DNA from: Isoetes taiwanensis
Taxonomy: Eukaryota > Streptophyta > Lycopodiopsida > Isoetales > Isoetaceae
Assembly: GCA_021234155.1 (NCBI GenBank)
Contig: JAJEKV010000304.1
Coordinates: 124,001 to 188,000, forward strand
DNA: 64,000 nucleotides
Direction: 5' to 3'
In this document: piece by piece, positions 45,601 to 56,003 of the stretch
How the letters are laid out: the number at the start of each line of letters is the position of its first letter
Numbering within the stretch: position 1 is the stretch's first letter
Translations under genes and position numbers: made by a program
Notes under the pieces: model-generated
Seen by the model: the letters and a program-made list of their open reading frames with translations, nothing else
The model's database searches: none
What the model was told of the DNA's origin: nothing

Positions 45601-48594
45601 CAATTGCTTCCATAGCCTTCTCTCTTTTCCATCTCAATGAAATATCTAAGAGGATTTCCTTTCATGTTGGCTTGGATAGCCGCTCTGGTTTTCTCATGCA
45701 GAGTAGATTCCTTGTCGAGGACGAAGATCTTAATTGTGCCATTGAAGTGATACTTCGGTCTATTCGCATTGCTTCTTACGATATGCTAAGATGTCTACAA
45801 GGTCATGCTCATTAAGAATGCTATCATACTTATCAAGAAGTCCAATCTGTGTTTCAAATAACTTGCCAATATTCAGCCTTTTCGTGGGAACCTACTTGAC
45901 AATCCATATCATGTCGTTGTCCTTGTTGAGTATGTATGCCTTAACTGAATCTTCCTTCCTATCTGGCCGTTGAGATTAAACACCGGTAACAATATCTTAT
46001 ACATGCAATCCGTACGATGAACAAACTTGTAGATGAAGTCCTCTAAAGCTCGGTCAAGCTCTAGCCCATTCTCTTCCATATACTATGCAACTCTAGTTAA
46101 AAGTTCGGGCATGATGGTTGTTGACCTTTTGGCTTATTCCATTGCTTCAATTGACGATAGCCCTCGACGTTGGTGAAGATGCTGAGTGAAGTTGGTGTCA
46201 GAGCGGAGAGATTGTCTAACTGTAGTGGAGGAGTTTGCTGATGTGAAGTGTTCTGAATAACTAATTTAAATAGGCTTGTCAGCAAATTTTTTGACTTTTA
46301 TTTTTAAAATACATTTTTGAGGTTCTCTTTTACCTTGAAAGCTTTACTGGTTTTAAATGAATATTAAAAATACCCCTTCAATATCGTTCCGCAATAGGGA
46401 TGAATGCCCTTTCTCGCGGTAGCTTAGACCCCAATCTTCTCAATCGTTTTTCTTAAGCCATTGAAGTTATCTTGCTTTGATTGTAGGCGACAAGAATCTC
46501 CCTGATGCACTATATTAACCGGACGACTATTTCTAAAAAAAAATCGAATTAGAGAAGTGCACCAGATGGCTACAAGCCAATGGATATTTTTTATTTGGTC
46601 AATGCCAACACACTTTATGTAATGGATTTTTATCCTTTTTTCTAAAGAAATTCCAACTTAGGAAGTTGGGCAGTTGGTGGGAAAATCGCATTTTGATCAA
46701 ACTTTCATACATGCTATTTTGGCTAACTAAGATCTCCTTCACGTGGGAAAATTTTAGGAGACATTTTTGGTTACAGCTCGGTCAACTTTGGCAAGCTTAA
46801 GTCTGTGTACCCCACAGTTGGCAACTTTTAGCTATACTATAGATTTAAGATATACTCATGACATTAATGTTGGGCAACTTCATTAGGAGCTCCAATAAGC
46901 ATGTGATCCCAAGATACATGACCTTATGGCTATGATACCGGTGAAACACACCCCAACCTCTATACGTGAGGTGAACCATGTATAAGGGTAGAATAGGGGC
47001 TATATGTGCCCGAGCCCTGCAAATATCCAAAGAAACACCTAAGCTAAAGAGAGAATGGGGTTAGATCATTTTACCTTCAGAATACGACAATGCATAGCTT
47101 CATGTTAGATACTATCTATGAAAGGGAGCTTAGATATTGAGTCTTGGGGGCTTTCCTAAGACAAGAATACTTGCCGACCAGTTGGCCAGTTGGGTACAAA
47201 TAGGCTAAGGTTCCACTTCCATCTGCACCTCTTTCAAGCCCTCTGAGGCTAGAATTAACCATGAATGCCGGAAGCAATCTAGAGCTTGGAGACCACAATG
47301 CCGCGTACTAGGTCTTGCCAAGGCATACACCTCGGCGATCCAACTATGCATATAGTCTAGGAATCCTTTGGTATCTGTATGATTGGATCACATTACATAC
47401 CCACTAGACCCAATTCAACTTGGGATGGAGTTAGCGAATCTGAATTACCAGCCCTGCAAATTACAAGGTGCACCCTAACACTTATATAGGCGCACTTCAA
47501 GCTCTTGATGGGGATTTTAAGGCCCCCCAATTACTGACATCCCCAACTAGCAAGAGGAGCTCGTCGGTGCTAGTTGGACTAGACCACTCGCTGGAGGCTT
47601 CTACACAGCATGTGGCAAACCACTAGTTGGTCCATGAAGATCATAGGTGGGCTTGACTTGGGAGATGAAATAGCTTCAAGGTCATTAGAATTAGGAGCAT
47701 ACTAACAAATACAAGCTAATCTTTCGGCCAAAGTTCTAACGAAGATATTATGTCCATGAGATACATGAATAGAGTTTAAAGGGCAACACCATACATCCAG
47801 ATCATCCATCCAAAGAGAACATACTTCTTCAGACTCCATTCCAATTGACCCACTAATGGACTAAGATAGTAAAGAGCAAATGGTATAAAGAACTAATTTG
47901 AAGGCGTTCATGCTTCAAGAGTGAGCTGCTATGGCGAAGGACAAGCTGCTAAGATGACGTGTGCAAGCTACTATGGCAACGTCGAAGCTACTAGAGAGAG
48001 CTCTAGCTTGTGCCAGATCATTGGAGGAGATGATCAAAGGTGTGAAAGACACACTAAAGGGTATTTAATATGGGTTAAGGGCTTTTATATGTGCAAGCAA
48101 AGGGTATAGTATCCATACATATGCATATTAGGACTATCCCATGGCATCCATGGCTGCTTGGGGAGTACATCTCCTTCCTACATCACCTTATGGGGTGTCG
48201 GCCCACGGATTCTCTATGAGAGGTAGTTTGAGGCTTCATTGGATGGCTTATTACAAGGCATTTCTGAAGGGAAATGCGAAATTCTTGCATTTCTGGAGGG
48301 AAATGCAAAATTCCTTACACGTCGATTTGAAATATTTGCAAGTTTGTGTAGTAGAACACACGCATAAGTCATTTACAGCAGTAGCTATGTATTAAGGTAC
48401 TTGAAATACATGTTTGTTTCATTGCTCTCTTACATGCCGACTTGGAAGATGGATATTCCTTTCCACAATAAGAGTGCCCATATTGTGTTCTTGATTACCA
48501 ACAACTTATAGAAGTAATGCCCATTATTATGAGAGACTTGAACCTAAATGCATCATGTGTTGTTTGCTCTTTCTTTGTATTCATTTTGTATTTG
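42659..48594. other. No confident gene; one decayed coding-like patch
   Basis: On the minus strand between about 46110 and 45640, phrases such as LEDFIYKFVHRTDCMYKILL look protein-like across frame breaks, but I cannot name a family. The remainder (42660-45600 and 46300-48594) has no coding frame, RNA gene or terminal repeat that I can support. Confidence 0.3.
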
Positions 48595-48595
48595 T

Positions 48596-48637
48596 ATTCT
48601 TGGGAGATTCTATACAACAACAAATAACATAGCCGAG
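48596..48637 (-). repeat. Split direct repeat B2 of the minus DIRS element
   Basis: 42 nt, matching 49566-49608 with about four differences; shared phrase CTATACAACAACAAATAACA. In element sense it ends CCAAGAAT, and that end marks the element terminus. Confidence 0.85.
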
Positions 48638-48825
48638 TGAAGTGGCTTTCTTATTGAATGTTCCAAAAAAACAAGTACAACAATAGAGTAGTAACAATGG
48701 ATGGCCAAAAAATATATAAAAGCCAAACACCTCTTAAGACCACGGAACTAGACAATCACCGGAGGTCCGAAAAGGAAGAAGTAAAGGCACACAAACTTGA
48801 ATTTTAAAATCTTGTCAAGTGGACT

Positions 48826-48857
48826 AAAACCCCGCTCTTTCGGGTTTTGGGGAAAAT
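48826..48857 (-). repeat. 3' hairpin module H3 (minus DIRS)
   Basis: In element sense: ATTTTCCCCAAAACCCGAAA followed by GAGCGGGGTTTT. The AAAACCC and GGGGTTTT halves can pair. It lies ~190 nt inside B2, about the same place as in the plus-strand DIRS. The outer inverted arms seen in the other modules are not obvious here. Confidence 0.75.
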
Positions 48858-49527
48858 ATTGAGGATAATAATGGACTAAGAGCAATATAACCAATAATGT
48901 TGAGATCCGAACTAGAAGCAATAAGTCGAAAAATCTCCATGCGCCAGCAGGCTTCACGCACACCGCCAACACCAAAAATGACAAAAAAAAAATGACAAGA
49001 CCGCAATGCCAAAGCTCCAAAAGACTGATTCGATGTGCTCGCACAAGAAACCCTGAAAAAATAAAATGCAACTCAAACCACTTCACCCATCAAAATTGTT
49101 AGTCTTTCAAACCTAAATAGACCTAAAGAAAAAAGCAACGTAAATAGGCCGGGGGAAAGACATCCATCTAGCCAGGAAAAACTTCTGCAAACTAGAGTGG
49201 AGAAACATCCATTCATCAAACAAAATTCAAAGAACGGGACGTGGAAGAACATCCGCCTAGTCAGGAAGAGCATCTGCAAACTAGTACAGGGAAGAACATC
49301 CGCCCATAAGTAAGAAAAATGAAGAAAAATTTAGAAAGAAAAAACAACAAGCCAATCAATTATCACGAGCACACTGAATATAACAAAACCAATAACAGGA
49401 TTGGGGGGTGGAAAAGGTAGAGATAAGGGAGCAAAGAAGGCCGATATAGAAAGTAAAGAAATGGAACAATTTATAGATGATTGTAAAAAAGCCCTCGAAA
49501 AAAGGTCCCAAAATAAGATGTCGTCGT

Positions 49528-49576
49528 CCCAAGAATGATGGTTCTATGATGGCATAGAACTATTGCATTCTTGGAA
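49528..49576. repeat. Nested palindrome at B1/A2 junction of the minus DIRS
   Basis: The inner stem GTTCTATG / CATAGAAC (8 bp, 4-nt loop, 49541-49560) is flanked by the outer arms TCCCAAGAATG (49528-49538) and CATTCTTGGAA (49566-49576). The architecture equals that at 58020-58076 in the other DIRS element. Confidence 0.85.
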
Positions 49577-49608
49577 GACTCTATACAACAACAAATAACA
49601 TAGCCAAG
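49566..49608 (-). repeat. Split direct repeat B1 of the minus DIRS element
   Basis: 43 nt, direct copy of 48596-48637. In element sense it ends in AAGAAT next to the A2 palindrome, the joint expected from circular-intermediate integration in DIRS elements. Confidence 0.85.
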
Positions 49609-50059
49609 AGGAACACTCCACCTTTTAAAAATTTAGAATCTGAGAAAACTATGACGAATTCCACGATGCTCAAAGATCCTAAAAACGAATACATCTACTA
49701 CATTGGTAATGCAAAAATGTGACAAGAAAGGAGGTACAATGCTAGAGTTGATGCACAACAAGTGAAAAACTTGCGAACTACAAAAGCCACCACATGAAAC
49801 GAAACATAAAAATGCAAAGCACAAGATACCAAAGATTAACCATTAATAAGAAAGTAATGACTACATACAAAGGATCCAAGACAAAATTTTGAAGAAGCTA
49901 CCCTAAGCACTATAAATCATATGCAAAAGACAATCCGAAGCAAGTTAAAGAAGTAGTGCAAAAAACAACAAGAAACATTGGTTGTCAAAAATATAGTAAA
50001 TAAAGAATAATGCAAAAAATCAATACTTACCCCGTGGAGGCACAAAATTTATGGATGAA

Positions 50060-50876
50060 AAACGAAATTAAGCATTGAGTCGTGGAAGGAACCCCTGCCC
50101 CAATGAGGCAGAACAAGGGTCAATATAATGAGTACCATGTCCACAAAAGATGCAACTCAACTAATTAAGACAAACTAGGTCATCGCTGGTGGGCGAGTTT
50201 GAGACGTCGTGCTTCATCAACGAAGAAAGGAGGAAAAATATGGTCATCAAACTCAAGAGCTATCTCATAGACCTCCATGTCCGCAACAATCAAGAACTTC
50301 ATATGTTGAGCAGCAGACATCCTACCCCCTTCTACAATTGTAAGAACATCATTAGGAATCGAAGGGCTCAATGCGGACATGCGAGAATATAAAGCGTTAA
50401 AGCGTTCTTGCATAGAGGACAAGAACTCGTACTAGTATCTAATTGGATCACTCTTAAAAGTAGGTACAGCACGAGAAGCGCATTCCTGAATCTCCAACTT
50501 GAAGGCCTCAATCTTCTCATTAACATTAGATTGACTAGATAAAGAACTTTGTAAGTCTTGGATCTGGACTGGAGCTTTATTGGAACTGGGAACCGTAGAA
50601 TTTTGGCCCACCAAGGGAGAAGCATTATGAGATGTAGGGGCATGGGAAGAAAATGGAGTGCAATTAGGCAAATCAGATGGGAAACTTGGAGAAAACCCAA
50701 AACCCGAAGCTAAAGGATTTGAAAATTAGGATTCAAAGTAGCCCTATTGGACGGAACGAAAAGAATAGTTGATGCATGATGCTTCTTAACATGATGCTTC
50801 TTAACGGGATGGACGATCGTCTTTTAGTAATTTACTTGCGTTTATGCTTATGAGAAATGGTTCGAGTGGACGCCAT
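50060..50876 (-). pseudogene. DIRS gag, minus strand
   Basis: Possible start at 50876 (MASTRTISHKHKRK). After stops and a frame change, the frame 50671-50182 reads into a region that aligns with the plus-strand gag. RAVPTF and RY-stop-YEF correspond to RPTPSF and RHYYEF. NDVLTIVE corresponds to DDVLQMVE, MKFLIVAD to MKFVLIAD, and DEARRLKLAHQ to DESKRLHQAKK. One TAG replaces a Tyr codon near 50433. A shifted frame then gives a zinc knuckle, CIFCGHGTHYIDPC (CX2CX4HX4C, 50154-50113). The protein would be the nucleocapsid/coat of a DIRS particle. Confidence 0.8.
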
Positions 50877-51135
50877 CAAGAAAAGAAATACTCCAAGAAA
50901 GAATGTGGGGAAGAATAAGCATGCCATGCCCCAAAGCTATAGGTGGCCTAAAAAGGGGTTCTTATGGCAAATTTGGAAAAGAAAAAACTAGCAGAACTGC
51001 AGGGTTGGGAAGAAGGCTAGGCAGATGGGTTCGCGTTGGTAGTTCGACTGCAACCTTGTTAAGGGTTTTTTTTTTTTTCTTATATCAGAGCGTACCAGTA
51101 TGCCTGCACAGGCTTGAATTCTGTTGAAAAATAAT
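50877..51135. other. Spacer between the two DIRS elements
   Basis: Possibly the 5' leader of the minus-strand element, cut by the plus-strand one. It holds a T run at 51067-51080. No A1 repeat of the minus element is recognisable here. Confidence 0.4.
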
Positions 51136-51261
51136 CGCATCGATCCGAGCCATCGGATCGCCATTCTGGGAAGGGACGAGCTACTATATAAGACCATTTC
51201 CTCTTTCGGACCGGTTATCGGCGTCTTCTCACAGCAGCTCTTCTTCCATTCTCGTTGCTTC
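51136..51261 (+). repeat. Split direct repeat A1
   Basis: Starts CGCATCGATCCGAGCCATCG and ends TTCTCGTTGCTTC, then diverges from A2. It differs from A2 (58035-58160) at only about four positions, for example CTATATAAG against CTACATAAG. The low divergence suggests a fairly young insertion despite the ORF damage. Confidence 0.93.
51185..51192 (+). promoter_or_regulatory. TATA-like box in A1
   Basis: TATATAAG lies ~75 nt upstream of the first start codon (51263), a suitable position for element transcription. The matching site in A2 is CATAAG, so only the left copy keeps a full box. Confidence 0.5.
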
Positions 51262-51262
51262 G

Positions 51263-51370
51263 ATGGCTCTTCGACCAATGGATTTCCTCTCAAGCTTCTC
51301 TTTCGGCTCCTGTCTCCACGTCCTCGCCACCGGCATCTTCCTCGCGAGTTTTCTTATCCTTCTTTGGAAG
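51263..51370 (+). other. Possible DIRS leader exon, 36 codons, hydrophobic
   Basis: Frame from ATG at 51263, ending in the codon AAG followed by GTACGC, a plausible 5' splice site. The encoded peptide is hydrophobic, like a signal anchor (LATGIFLASFLILLW). A 3' splice site TTTTTCAG at 54883 opens exon sequence GTCACTGAGCTG, which is in frame with the gag ATG at 54896. Splicing would join the leader to gag across a 3.5-kb intron. This is inference; the start could also be a short upstream ORF. Confidence 0.35.
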
Positions 51371-52048
51371 GTACGCCTTCTTCTTTGCCTGCTCTTTATG
51401 TCTGGAATTTCTCACCATTAGTCTTGTAGCGCTCTTTGTTCTATTGTTTCCCTTTCTTGCATGGCTTGTTGATGTATTCACATGTTGAATCCTTGGCATG
51501 GGCTCTTCATTCTTTGTAAGACGGTCTGCAGTTTTCGGTGTAATCATGGTTTAAGTTTGAATTGGGTGTTTCGCATTGTTATGGTATGATGGTTTCGTTT
51601 TTCTTTGGCTTTATGGGTTCTCTCTGTTGGGTACTATCGCACGGTTCTTGTTCAATTCTCTGCTTTCGCCCTTGCTCATCTTCTTTGGTTCGGTTTCTCC
51701 CTCTCTAACACATTTCCGGTCTGAGCCTGTCAGCGGATCCCGGCATTGGTCCTGCTGGCTCTTAGTTCGCATTCTAGAGTTTACCCATATGCTGCTTTGT
51801 GTTTCCTCAGTCCTGCCGGATTGGTTGCTCTCAGGCCCGATTGCATCTTCCGCTTTCTTATCCAAGCTCTTCGCTTGTCCTGCTGAACCTTCGCCTGCGC
51901 TCCCAGAGTTTTCCTTTTTGCTCCTTCTATTGTCCTTTGCACTGCCGGTCTCTATCTCTCTTGATTCCGGTTTCCGTTGGCACAACCTCTGCCCGTCCCT
52001 GTCGCCATTTGTCTATTCCTTCCTTCTCGCCGATTTGCAGGGAATAAA

Positions 52049-52635
52049 TTACTAATCGCATATTTCTTATTAGCCAGAATGACTTTAGCTAAACTTGCTC
52101 GATATTAATCCCAAAACTTTCTGTGGTTTAGCTAAACTCTACATATTTTTCCTCTCATAATTTCTAGCGTTTAGCTAAACTAACCCAAACATCAACCCAA
52201 AAATTTCTATGGTGTGGCCAATAGAAAATATTAAGCCAAATTACTATACTTTTTTTTCAATATATTCCATTTAATTTGGTAATTTTCTTTGTGAAAACAT
52301 TCTAAAATAATGCTAACTAACAAAGCCTAGGACTCAAATTAATTCATAATGCTAGAAACTAAACTACTAATCATATATTTCATATAAACTAGAATGATGT
52401 CAACTAAACTGGCCCAAAATTCATTCTAAAAGTTTCTATGGTTTAGCTAAAAAGTACAAAATTTCACTCTCTTACTTTCTAGTGTTTGGCTAAAGAGCTC
52501 CAAGGTTGGTGAAGTCCCGAAAAAAGTTAAGCTAAAATTATTATTTTTTTCTCAATTTTTTCCATTTACTTTAGCCAAATTTTTTTGGAAATGTGCTAAA
52601 AAATCGCCAAATAGCTAAGTTTAGCCCTTAAATTA
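52049..52635. repeat. AT-rich tandemly duplicated block inside the DIRS element
   Basis: Two units of ~317 nt share ACTAATC-ATATTTC, TTTCT-TGGTTTAGCTAAA and TTTTTCAAT-TTCCATTTA. They are AT-rich, unlike the C/T-rich sequence on both sides, so they may be an inserted element or expanded satellite. Confidence 0.6.
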
Positions 52636-53083
52636 TTCCATGATTTGCTCCCGGATTGGCATGAACCGGGCGTTTTCGGCATCTTCATGGGCTTAGTGGG
52701 CCTTGTCTTCGGCTCCACCACCCATTGGCATGCAGGTGGAGGCCGGCCTTTCTTCCCTTCTGCTGCTGTGCAGACACGATTCACTGGCTCCTACTCTATC
52801 TATGGTATGTTTTCCTTCAATGCCCACCAGTCTTTCTCTTTGTAATTTTGGCTCTTATCCTTTGGGCTCTCTATTTTTATCGGATTTGGGCTGCCAGTCC
52901 TTCTGTTGCATGCTTTTCCCCAGTTTGCCTTTGGCCTCCCTTCATTTTGCTTGCATGTGTTTTCTGGCCGTTCGTCCTCTCCTCTTGTTCCTACTCGTTG
53001 CTCTTTTAAGCTTTTCTGCCACAGTTCCTTTTCCACAGGTTTGTTTCCACTACCGCTTCACTCCGTTTCCTTTGTTGGTCCTA

Positions 53084-53448
53084 TGCAGGCCCCGATGTCG
53101 TTCCCTTGCCCCCTTTGTTCCGCCAAGATCTTCCCTGTTGGTTTTTTTCCTTCTTTTGCACCTCCCGAGATTCCTATGACAACTCACCATCTTTATACAT
53201 TCCATTTGGATGCCTTGCACCCATCGGCTCGCAATGCCTTACAGGTTGAACGGGCAGACGTTGACTGGCCTGCGGAGTTCTTCCGGGCGCTTCGCCTTTA
53301 TGCATCCTTTTCTCCTTCTGTTTGTCGGGTGTTCCGCTCCTATAAACTTCTCGACCCGGCTCGTGCTCATTTCTTGGGGACGTCATCCTACTATGGGGGT
53401 TTTCGTCCTTACGCCCCATTCAGTTGCGCGAATTTTTTCTCATCATGA
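53084..53448 (+). CDS. Accessory ORF of the DIRS element, CPLC-containing, function unknown
   Basis: About 120 codons, open to 53448. It starts MQAPMSFPCPLCSAKIFP, then a His-rich stretch (TTHHLYTFH), and then LQVERADVDWPAEFFRALRL and VFRSYKLLDPARA. The Cys-x2-Cys and the later histidines could form a zinc finger. Composition is more protein-like than the neighbouring leucine-rich frames, which are artefacts of the T-rich strand. The sequence is not gag, RT, RNase H or YR, and I do not recognise it. A TATGCAG/GCC acceptor-like site lies at its start, so it may be an exon. Confidence 0.4.
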
Positions 53449-53969
53449 CTGAGTATCCCCCACAATTTCTCCCCACTTATCCGGCAATTTCTTTGGGGTT
53501 GATAGCGTGATTGTCCTTGCCTCTCGGCGGCAGTTTTTGCTTTGTGCCTTGGCATCATCTAGATGTCGACACCCTCTACTAAATAATATGGAATAAAGCA
53601 TTTGTTTTATGTCTCTTTTAATGTTTTTTGAATCCTAAACATTCAAAAGATGTGGTTTTATTGCGGGTTCCTAGGTGTTTGCTTCTCTTTTTTCTTTTTT
53701 CCATGAGGGGGTTGACTATTTATCTGTTGTTGTTATCATGTATGAGGCAACTAGGGGATCTTGTAATAGGAGGGTGGTTCTTGACTCGGATATGTATATC
53801 TTTTCATGTGTTACTTTTCTACATTTTTCGTTTTAGTTGACAATGTGGTTTCTCTATATGTGGCATTATCTTCTTACTTAATTTTATGCTTTCCCATGGT
53901 TGTTTCGGATTTTTAGGATAAGCATCTTTTGCAATTGTATTTTTATCTTGGCTTTCGATGCACCACACT

Positions 53970-54720
53970 ATTTCAACGTTTTTATGCACTATCACGGTTG
54001 CTTTTTCTTGTTTATGTTATTGCCCGTGTTTTGCTTCGATTCAATCTTGTGGCCTATGTTGTAATTTCCTTGGGATGTTGACGTTGTTTTTTGCATATTT
54101 TATGCGATACATTACCACGGTTTCATTTCCTTTTTCATGTTATTGCCTATATCGTGTTTTTGATTCTGCCACCTATGTAGCTTTGTGATTTATTGTCAAC
54201 CATATGCCAGGTTGCACTTTGTCTTTTTTACGTTTATGCATTTTACACATTACCATGGGTTGGTTTTTCATCTTAATCTTATTGCTTCGGTTATTCATCA
54301 TTATTTGTCATTCTTCATCATTATACATCATTGTTAATCACTTGGGGGGTTGCATAGATGTGGGCCTCATTTTATTCACTATATGCATTAACTCGGTTGT
54401 CTTTCTTCTGGTGTTCAAACGTTTGTCTTTTCTCTGTTTTATGCATACGGGACATTCCCAGGGTTTCATTTTCCTTTTATCGTGTTATTGTCTATGAGGT
54501 GCTTTCGATTCTACCGCTTATAGAGCTCTGTTGTCCGCCATATACACGGTTGCACTTTGTCTTGTTGACGTGTATGCATCTTACACACTCCCATAGGTTG
54601 GGTTTTCTTTTTCGTCTTACTGTCTATGTATCGGGTTATTCATCATTCTGTACTCCTTGGAGGATTGCATAGCTGTGGGCTGCATTTATACATTGTACGC
54701 ATTAACATGGTTTGTTTTTC
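53970..54720. repeat. Degenerate ~336-bp tandem repeat in the DIRS 5' region
   Basis: TTGTCAACCATATGCCAGG (54194) and TTGTCCGCCATATACACGG (54530) start two parallel runs. They share GGTTGCACTTTGTCTT, TTTTACACATTACC against CTTACACACTCCC, GGTTATTCATCATT and GGATTGCATAG-TGTGGGC. A shorter, older unit precedes them from about 53970. Confidence 0.6.
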
Positions 54721-54895
54721 TTCTCGTTGTTGTCGTTCTCGTTGGCATGCCAGGGCGCCTTCTTGGACTCGTCATCATGGGGGGCTTGACTTGTTATTGT
54801 CGGGGCGATCTCTTTCTCCGTCTCGTGGCTGGCATGCCCTTCTTACCATTGTTTTTGTTCTCTAATGTACTTCCCTTTTTCAGGTCACTGAGCTG

Positions 54896-55946
54896 ATGCC
54901 GTCCATAGCGAGCACTTCCAGCTCTTCTCCCTCGACTTCGCTTTCTCCCCCACGGCTCGCTCGCGCTGCTGATTCTCGTCGTCAACGCGAAGCTTCCCTC
55001 TCGCTTGAACCGGACTCTTTGGACCCCAGTTCCCTTTCTCCCCCTGCCTCTCCTGCTTCCGCTTCGTCTATTTTCTCTTTTTGGTCTCCCTCAGCCTTTG
55101 CTGCTCCTTTCTCTTCTCTCGCCGGTGCCGCCGCTCCTTCTTCTCCCACTCAGATGGCTCCTCTTTTCTCTTCTCTGCCGCATGCATCTTCCGCCTCGGC
55201 CATGCCCGTTTCTTCCGCTCTAGTTTCTCCTGAGTATGCCCAATTACTGCATGAGCTTCAACAGCAACGGGCCACACTCCAGGCACTCCAGACATCGATG
55301 ACTCGGCACTTGTCAGTTCAGACCCAACTTGAGCATCTCCAACAGGACATTCGAGAACGGGCCGCTCGCCCTACACCTTCTTTTGATCGCGACTCCATGC
55401 GGCATTACTACGAGTTTGCGTCTGCTATGGACACTTGGTTTCGATGGATTCATGGCCGTCTTGCCATGTTGGGGGTCGCCATTCTGGATGATGTGCTGCA
55501 GATGGTGGAAGAACGTAAGCGTTTGACGAATCAAGAGATGAAATTTGTCCTTATTGCTGATCAACACGGATACGACGTCGCTTTGCAGTTTAGTGAGTCC
55601 CCAAGTCTGAACTTTTCTTCGGACGAATCCAAACGCCTGCATCAGGCTAAGAAATTCGCCCAAGAGAAGCGCCTATCTCGTGCTCGCACTTCGCCGTACC
55701 CTTCATCTGCCCCTTTTTCTTCTTCTGCTTCTTCCCCCGCCAATCCCTCCGCCCTTCGCTATACTTTTTGTGGTCGTTTTTGACACACTGCCGAAAATTG
55801 TTTTCGTCGTCAGTTCTTCCATAATGCCGTTCCTCCTTTTTCTCCACCATTTCCTCACTCGGTACCTCTCAACCCCACTCCATTGATGGCTTTTCCCCTG
55901 CAGACACATCATCCAGCCCTTCTTCCACCTGCTTTGCCTCAGCCTT
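54896..55946 (+). pseudogene. DIRS gag with one in-frame stop in the zinc knuckle
   Basis: The frame runs from ATG 54896 to 55783. A Ser/Pro/Ala-rich N-terminus (1-115) is followed by a coiled-coil-like LLHELQQQRATLQALQ (~120-135). The conserved gag core has HYYEFASAM, DDVLQMVEERKR and MKFVLIADQHGYDVALQF, and then DESKRLHQAKK. The frame stops at TGA within TFCGRF-stop-HTAENCFRR, where a Gly of a CX2CX4HX4C-type knuckle is expected. The frame beyond stays open to a Pro-rich end at 55946. A single base change thus separates this from an intact gag. The core is homologous to the minus-strand gag at 50182-50671. Confidence 0.85.
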
Positions 55947-56003
55947 GATTTTAGTTGTTCTTTACTATGTGTTGTATTTACTTTTGATCATTAATAAAGG
56001 ATA

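Larger units (their letters stand above)
48596..50876 (-). mobile_element. DIRS-order element, minus strand, internally deleted, with split direct repeats
   Basis: In minus-strand order this stretch contains a gag gene (50876-50060), repeat B1 (49608-49566), a nested palindrome, a ~900-nt region with a 3' hairpin, and repeat B2 (48637-48596). This is the B1-A2-B2 end of a DIRS/PAT-type element. Gag is homologous to that of the plus-strand element at 54896. RT and tyrosine recombinase should lie between gag and B1, but only ~450 nt is present, so they are deleted. The A1 end is not visible; the neighbouring plus-strand DIRS begins about 260 nt beyond gag. Such deletion derivatives are non-autonomous. 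Confidence 0.75.

Noticed and set aside
53600-54865. A run of leucine/phenylalanine/cysteine-rich open frames that look like membrane proteins
   Set aside because: They overlap in several frames on a T-rich strand and follow a degenerate 336-bp tandem repeat; composition alone explains them.
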